This document shows, piece by piece, positions 13,396-16,514 of a stretch of 16,514 nt of DNA. The stretch is from contig CAMUQM010000022.1 in the NCBI GenBank assembly GCA_947095945.1, positions 1 through 16,514 on the forward strand, given 5' to 3'. A model generated the notes under the pieces. It searched no databases. It was not told the origin of the DNA and was given only the letters and a program-made list of their open reading frames with translations. Source of the stretch: an uncultured Prevotella sp. Its GTDB lineage: Bacteria; Bacteroidota; Bacteroidia; Bacteroidales; Bacteroidaceae. The translations under genes and the position numbers were made by a program. Each line of letters begins with the position of its first letter. Position 1 is the first letter of the stretch.

Positions 13396-13452
13396 ATCTA
13401 ATAAATTATAAACCGCTTAACTTTTGGGAACAAGTGAGCACTTATATCTATT

Positions 13453-14283
13453 ATGAAACAGTCAGATTACTTGATGCAACAGTACGCGCTTATCAAAGCA
13501 TGGGAGAATGAGGAGCCAGGTGTTGTTAGTAAAACGTTTGGTAAGCTTTTAAGTCCTGTTGGTAAACTTATTTCTGTAGTAGTGCCAGAAAAGGTCATTG
13601 AGAGTGCCATAAACGCTGCAAATGCTGCTGCACAGTACCTTACGGACACAGCCGACGTGCTGCGTGACGGAAATGTAGAGAGTATTGAAGAACTGCGTAC
13701 GAAGGATCTTAAACTCTGTGACCAGATGGCAGATTCGGTGCATAACTGGGCTGTCGGAATAGCTACGGCAGAAGGTGTTGCGGGTGGTTTTGTTGGTTTG
13801 CCGGGTCTTGTTGCTGACATTCCGTTCATTACCACACTGGCACTTCGTACAATCCATAAGATTGGTGTATGCTATGGTTATGTGGCTGATGCAAATAATG
13901 AGGAGGAAGAAAAGGCTTTTGTCTTGGGCGTTCTTGCTACAGCAAATGCGAGTACATTAGGTGAGAAAGCCAGTTTTATCTTGGGTCTCAAGCAGATTTC
14001 TTTGTTGATACAAAGAAATGCGTGGAAGAAATTGGCAGAGATGGGAACTGCCAACCTTTTGGCTAAGAGTATTGTGAGCGTGCGTCAGGCGGCAAAGCTT
14101 ATCGGTGTGAACCTTACCAAGCGTAAGGCTTCTCAGTCTATTCCTTTCATTGGTGGAGCTGTAGGGGCTGCACTCAATGCTTCTTTCATTAATGATATAG
14201 CTTGGGCTGCTCGCCGTAGTTATCAGCGTCGTTGGCTTGAGGATAATAAGGTGATAGAGCCTGAGGCTTCTGTAGACGAATAG
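13453..14283 (+). CDS. EcsC family protein
   Basis: This 276-residue protein matches the EcsC family in length and landmarks. The helical N-terminus is MKQSDYLMQQYALIKAWENE. The conserved centre is IATAEGVAGGFVGLPGLVAD followed by IPFITTLALRTIHKIGVCYGY (about residues 103-143). An acidic linker is NNEEEEKAF, and a late glycine/alanine-rich segment is SIPFIGGAVGAALNASFIND followed by RRSYQRRWL. The two apolar segments could insert in or associate with the membrane. The family is named after a gene of the Bacillus ecs ABC-transporter cluster, and its biochemical role is not known. No transporter lies next to it here. The start follows a long structured leader and the purine stretch GGGAACAAGTGAGCACTTAT, with no strong Shine-Dalgarno. 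A hairpin terminator ends it at 14365-14406, so it is a single-gene unit. Confidence 0.85.
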   Translation: MKQSDYLMQQYALIKAWENEEPGVVSKTFGKLLSPVGKLISVVVPEKVIESAINAANAAAQYLTDTADVLRDGNVESIEELRTKDLKLCDQMADSVHNWAVGIATAEGVAGGFVGLPGLVADIPFITTLALRTIHKIGVCYGYVADANNEEEEKAFVLGVLATANASTLGEKASFILGLKQISLLIQRNAWKKLAEMGTANLLAKSIVSVRQAAKLIGVNLTKRKASQSIPFIGGAVGAALNASFINDIAWAARRSYQRRWLEDNKVIEPEASVDE

Positions 14284-14364
14284 TCATTATCTTTTTCTGT
14301 CATATAGTGAGGAGTCAGTACTAAACTAATGACAGATTAAGGTTACCTTTTAAAAAAGTTTAAG

Positions 14365-14406
14365 CCCTATCAAACTCAGATTTCGAGTGTTGATAGGGTC
14401 TTTTTT
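14365..14406 (+). terminator. Rho-independent terminator of the EcsC-family gene
   Basis: CCCTATCAA (14365-14373) pairs with TTGATAGGG (14390-14398), extended inward by ACTC/GAGT, and is followed by TCTTTTTT. Confidence 0.9.
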
Positions 14407-15047
14407 ATCCTACTATTCATTTATTGGTAATCATAATTGATGAGAACATTGTTCTAATAATTGTCAAAGTTTCACACGGAATCACGGAGTGAAGTTTATT
14501 AAAAACAAAGACATACCGACCAAAAGCACTGTCGGTACTGGGAGGTAAAGGAGTAAAACATCAACATACTTTGATAAGAGTTATCAGTAGAGTATTCGAT
14601 AAAGTTTATTAGTAGACTCTATTGGCAGAGTTTATTAGCAAATATATCGGTAATGCATGTGTAATCTCTCCTCCTCTCTTTATGCCGACGATACCTCTGT
14701 ATCATTACATTTTTCTTTCATTCGCTCCATATCTTTGTGTGCTTTCATTTATTCAGTACAACTTTGAAAGGTAAAAGGAAGAGGTCGCTCTGTTACCATG
14801 TTCTTGCATTTTCATTCTGCCTTCTTGCGTGCTTATGTCATTATGCTTGTATATATATGTATCGAGAAACTTGTAGTTTATATTATTGTTCTTCTGTCTT
14901 AAGGGTAAACAGTTTTTTATAGACAAATGGTAGGGTTTTGAAGTGACTTGTTAGCCTTATTCCTCCCAAATGGTTTTACTGACGTTTTGTTAGTTTTATT
15001 TAAAGAAAAAACTTTCTCTATTGAACATATACTGCACTTTATGGTTT
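14407..15047. other. Non-coding region with small hairpin and tandem repeats
   Basis: No supported gene is present. The open frame at 14737-14922 has no domain and lies in T/C-rich DNA. The region contains a 7-bp hairpin (TACCGAC 14514-14520 with GTCGGTA 14531-14537), a fragment CACGGAATCACGGAG near 14475, and three imperfect 26-bp units listed separately. The stretch from about 14690 to 14830 is again pyrimidine-rich. Confidence 0.5.
14577..14653. repeat. Imperfect 26-bp tandem repeat, about three units
   Basis: The units at 14577-14602, 14603-14628 and 14629-14653 share AGTTTATTAG(T/C)AGA-type starts and TATTnGnnA ends. For example, the second begins AGTTTATTAGTAGA and the third AGTTTATTAGCAAA. 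Confidence 0.6.
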
Positions 15048-15055
15048 TACCTTTG
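15021..15055 (+). promoter_or_regulatory. Promoter of the RteC-like gene
   Basis: TACCTTTG (15048-15055) matches the -7 consensus. A TTG at 15021-15023 lies upstream, with a spacing of 24 bp that is longer than usual. The start codon is 120 bp further on, leaving a structured leader. Confidence 0.6.
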
Positions 15056-15066
15056 CAGTAATCTCA

Positions 15067-15172
15067 TGAAACAGTCTTCTCCCCAGTGGACTGTTTCAGC
15101 AGAGAACGATGCGAACGCCACCTGACAACTTCTCCTACTGACCTATACTGTGTCACGACTAAAAAAGGTGGC
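15067..15172 (+). promoter_or_regulatory. Structured leader with two stem-loops, one covering a Shine-Dalgarno-like site
   Basis: The first stem is perfect over 10 bp: TGAAACAGTC (15067-15076) with GACTGTTTCA (15089-15098). The second pairs GCCACCT (15117-15123) with AGGTGGC (15166-15172), which contains the AGGTGG just before the ATG at 15175. If the second stem forms, it would hide the ribosome-binding region. Whether this happens in the cell is unknown. Confidence 0.45.
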
Positions 15173-15174
15173 TG

Positions 15175-15630
15175 ATGATTGAAACACATTATTCTATAAC
15201 AAAAACACTAAGACCAATGACTAAGAAAGTTAATATAGTACTGAAGGCTGCTCAGCTCTGGACACAAGAGGATGAAGAGCGACTGACTACGAAGATTATT
15301 GATAACTTCTATGACTTGATTAATAGAAGCGAAGAGGAAGGATTGTATTGGACTGGTTTGAAGTGTGACCTCATAGAGCTTGCACACATGGTTTGGGAGA
15401 GTGGGACACTGATGGATAAATGTGGTCGCCCGATGGACTTCCAAACAATAGTACGCCATATCTGTAGGGTGCTTCATGTACGCGAACCATGTAACCCCTC
15501 ATCAGTTATCTCATCGGTGCGTGCACGAAAGAATGTAAGGGTTGGTCCGCTCCGCGAACGCTACTTACAACTTATCAGTAAGGCGAATATACAAGACCCG
15601 ATGAGGTTAGAGATAAGGAGAAAAAGGTGA
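15175..15630 (+). CDS. Short RteC-like protein (C-terminal domain)
   Basis: This 151-residue basic protein resembles the C-terminal domain of RteC, the regulator of excision first known from the conjugative transposon CTnDOT. The key match is LYWTGLKCDLIELAHMVWES at about residues 56-75, like the WTGSKTDLIEL motif of RteC, followed by GRPMDFQTIVRHICRVLHV and SSVRARKNVRVGPLRERYL. Full RteC proteins are longer (a little over 200 residues) with an N-terminal domain missing here. Small orphan homologues are common in Bacteroidales chromosomes, so this need not mark an integrated conjugative element; no rteA/rteB, tra or integrase genes lie in the window. The start at 15175 follows AAAAAAGGTGGCTG; an ATG at 15217 (MTKKVNIV) is an alternative. 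DNA binding is inferred from the family. Confidence 0.6.
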   Translation: MIETHYSITKTLRPMTKKVNIVLKAAQLWTQEDEERLTTKIIDNFYDLINRSEEEGLYWTGLKCDLIELAHMVWESGTLMDKCGRPMDFQTIVRHICRVLHVREPCNPSSVISSVRARKNVRVGPLRERYLQLISKANIQDPMRLEIRRKR

Positions 15631-15662
15631 GAAGAAGAAAGAAAGAAAAAAGAAAAACAAAG

Positions 15663-15895
15663 GCAACTGGCCCCTCCCCCAGCCCCTCCCCCATAGGGAG
15701 GGGAGTGATTAGCGAGATACCCCTATTGATTAGGAAATACATTTAGCTACCTCAATACTGCAAACGGTTCTCATATTAATTAGGGATATCATTTATCTAA
15801 CACAACACTGCAAGCGCTTAACTATACTCCATAGCAAACTGTTCCCAGCACTCCCCCTCTCTGCAGGAGAGGGGGTTGGGGGGTGAGGCTTTTTT
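15663..15895. repeat. Element bounded by GC-rich hairpins with a 50-bp direct repeat inside
   Basis: The left end has GGCCCCTCCCCCAGCC and a hairpin CCCCTCCC (15683-15690)/GGGAGGGG (15696-15703). The right end has CCCCCTCTC (15853-15861)/GAGAGGGGG (15867-15875), then TTGGGGGGTGAGGCTTTTTT. The two ends are roughly inverted copies of each other. Between them, a 50-bp unit beginning ATTGATTAGG (15725) is repeated imperfectly as ATTAATTAGG (15775). The right end with its left flank GCAAACTGTTCCCAGCACT (15834-15852) also occurs, split by a MITE, at 12504-12719. Confidence 0.7.
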
Positions 15896-15960
15896 ACCCT
15901 CGTCGCATTTGACATATATCAAGAATTGACTGATAGATTGATATTTTTCCTCGTTTAATT

Positions 15961-15990
15961 TTGATAAAATGAATATTATCTATACCTTTG
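15961..15990 (+). promoter_or_regulatory. Promoter of the candidate orphan ncRNA
   Basis: TTG (15961-15963) and TACCTTTG (15983-15990), separated by 19 bp, match the -33/-7 consensus. The context TATACCTTTGCA is the same as at the promoter ending at 13131. No coding frame of note follows before a terminator about 210 bp away. Confidence 0.7.
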
Positions 15991-15995
15991 CATTG

Positions 15996-16210
15996 TAATT
16001 CAAGAGAAATATATCTGGTTATAAAGGTTTAGACTTTACAGGTATTTAAGATTGCTCAGGATTATTTTAAAAAAAGAAGATTTGTTTAGGTTAGTAATAG
16101 ATTTAGGTTTTTAGTTATATTTTAGGTAAAGATTGTAGAAACATTATCGTCGTGAGACGGTGGTTATTCGGAGATAACGGAAGAGCAATTGCTCTGCCGT
16201 TTCTTTTTTA
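15996..16210 (+). ncRNA. Candidate small non-coding RNA of about 210 nt
   Basis: A good promoter and a strong terminator bracket a region with no supported frame. The 3' part is densely structured. CGTC-GTGA-GACG (16148-16159) has a GNRA tetraloop. GTTAT (16163-16167) pairs with ATAAC (16174-16178). ACGG-A-AGAGC (16177-16186) pairs with GCTCT-G-CCGT (16191-16200) ahead of TTTCTTTTTT. The second and third stems share two bases. The 5' part is AT-rich with three TTTAGG motifs at 16085, 16102 and 16121. I do not recognise a named family. A standalone RNA is favoured over an mRNA leader because the terminator precedes the next start codon by about 190 bp. Confidence 0.6.
16177..16210 (+). terminator. 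Rho-independent terminator of the candidate ncRNA
   Basis: A stem of 9 bp plus an A/G mismatch (ACGG, A, AGAGC with GCTCT, G, CCGT) around an AATT loop, followed by TTTCTTTTTT. Confidence 0.85.
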
Positions 16211-16221
16211 TATACCCCACA

Positions 16222-16396
16222 TGTATAATTCAGAATTCATAATTCACAATGCATAATTATGATTACTACTGTTAACTGTGGTTTATCGCTACAAGCAACT
16301 GGTAAATCAAGGGTTAATATGGGTCAGTCCTAAAACCCAGTTGCAAGCCTACTCTCTTAAGCACACAATTTCATAAGTATTTATTACCTTTGCATC
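16222..16396. other. AT-rich flank and probable left end of an insertion sequence
   Basis: AT-rich runs (AATTCAGAATTCATAATTC and similar, 16226-16260) precede an inverted repeat, GCAACTGG (16295-16302) with CCAGTTGC (16337-16344), enclosing GGGTTAATATGGGTCAGTCC. A TACCTTTG box lies at 16385-16392, four bases before the transposase ATG. The terminal inverted repeat of the element cannot be confirmed because the right end is outside the window. Confidence 0.4.
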
Positions 16397-16514
16397 ATGA
16401 AGACTCACCAATTATTACGTTGCATCTTTCCAGATGTACTTGCGGACTACTTTGATGTGGTCGATATTCAAGAGAGTGTTTCGCAGTTTGACTTTTGGCT
16501 TGACGAGCGTAACT
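16397..16514 (+). CDS. ISAon1-type transposase N-region protein (partial, runs off the window)
   Basis: The first 39 codons read MKTHQLLRCIFPDVLADYFD followed by VVDIQESVSQFDFWLDERN. A short lead into (I/F)P(D/E)xLxDYFD, then an acidic beta segment ending LDE(R/K)N, is the pattern of the small N-region protein encoded ahead of the main transposase in ISAon1-family elements; I judged this by memory of the family. The frame is intact to the window edge. The ATG lies only four bases after a TACCTTTG box, so the transcript may be leaderless or the true promoter may lie elsewhere. The catalytic DDE part would be in the following reading frame, which is not visible. Confidence 0.65.
   Translation, partial: MKTHQLLRCIFPDVLADYFDVVDIQESVSQFDFWLDERN

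Noticed and set aside
14737..14922. 61-codon Cys/Tyr-rich frame
   Set aside because: It has no domain and lies in T/C-rich non-coding DNA without a promoter box or terminator of its own.
15175..15630. Idea that the window lies inside a conjugative transposon because of the RteC-like gene
   Set aside because: No transfer, mobilisation, integrase, rteA or rteB genes are seen, and short orphan RteC-like genes occur outside such elements.

Overview
The window looks like a chromosomal segment of a Bacteroidales bacterium, most likely Prevotella or a close relative. The evidence is the AT-rich composition, repeated TAnnTTTG promoter -7 boxes (with upstream TTG in several cases), a periplasmic-sensor hybrid two-component protein of the TPR-kinase-receiver-AraC type, a lipoprotein with acidic residues after the lipobox Cys, an RteC-like protein, and an ISAon1-type transposase start at the right edge. 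Species cannot be fixed without a search.

Left part (1-5000): the tail of an unidentified gene and its terminator, then a secreted DUF6263-like protein preceded by a 9-bp tandem repeat. A long non-coding stretch follows, then a minus-strand pair: an OmpA-type outer-membrane protein (3580-4929) and a coiled-coil surface lipoprotein (2087-3412), probably one operon ending at a strong hairpin at 1905-1968. The lipoprotein has a signal, an 18-residue-repeat stalk, a GGS linker and a C-terminal head. The OmpA partner could anchor it to the wall, but that is inference.

Middle (5000-12000): a small minus-strand hypothetical protein lies divergent from the 956-residue hybrid two-component regulator (6058-8928), with three CGGACA direct repeats between them. 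Next come a decayed, truncated sodium:alanine symporter gene and a two-gene operon of a YitT-family membrane protein and the tRNA 2-thiouridylase MnmA.

Right part (11846-16514) is mostly non-coding and repeat-rich. It holds an octanucleotide array with an 89-bp duplication, an imperfect-TIR element, a 178-bp MITE nested in another repeat, and an EcsC-family gene with a roughly 260-nt structured leader or small RNA. Then come an RteC-like gene with a hairpin-rich leader, a GC-rich hairpin element, a candidate orphan non-coding RNA with its own promoter and terminator, and the first 39 codons of a transposase gene.

The most interesting signals are non-coding: two promoter-to-terminator RNA candidates (13137-13395 and 15996-16210), a roughly 85-bp modular repeat present three times, and GTTGACGA-type octamer arrays that begin directly after two unrelated stop codons in the same sense orientation. 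I saw no tRNA, rRNA, CRISPR array or recognisable defence system.
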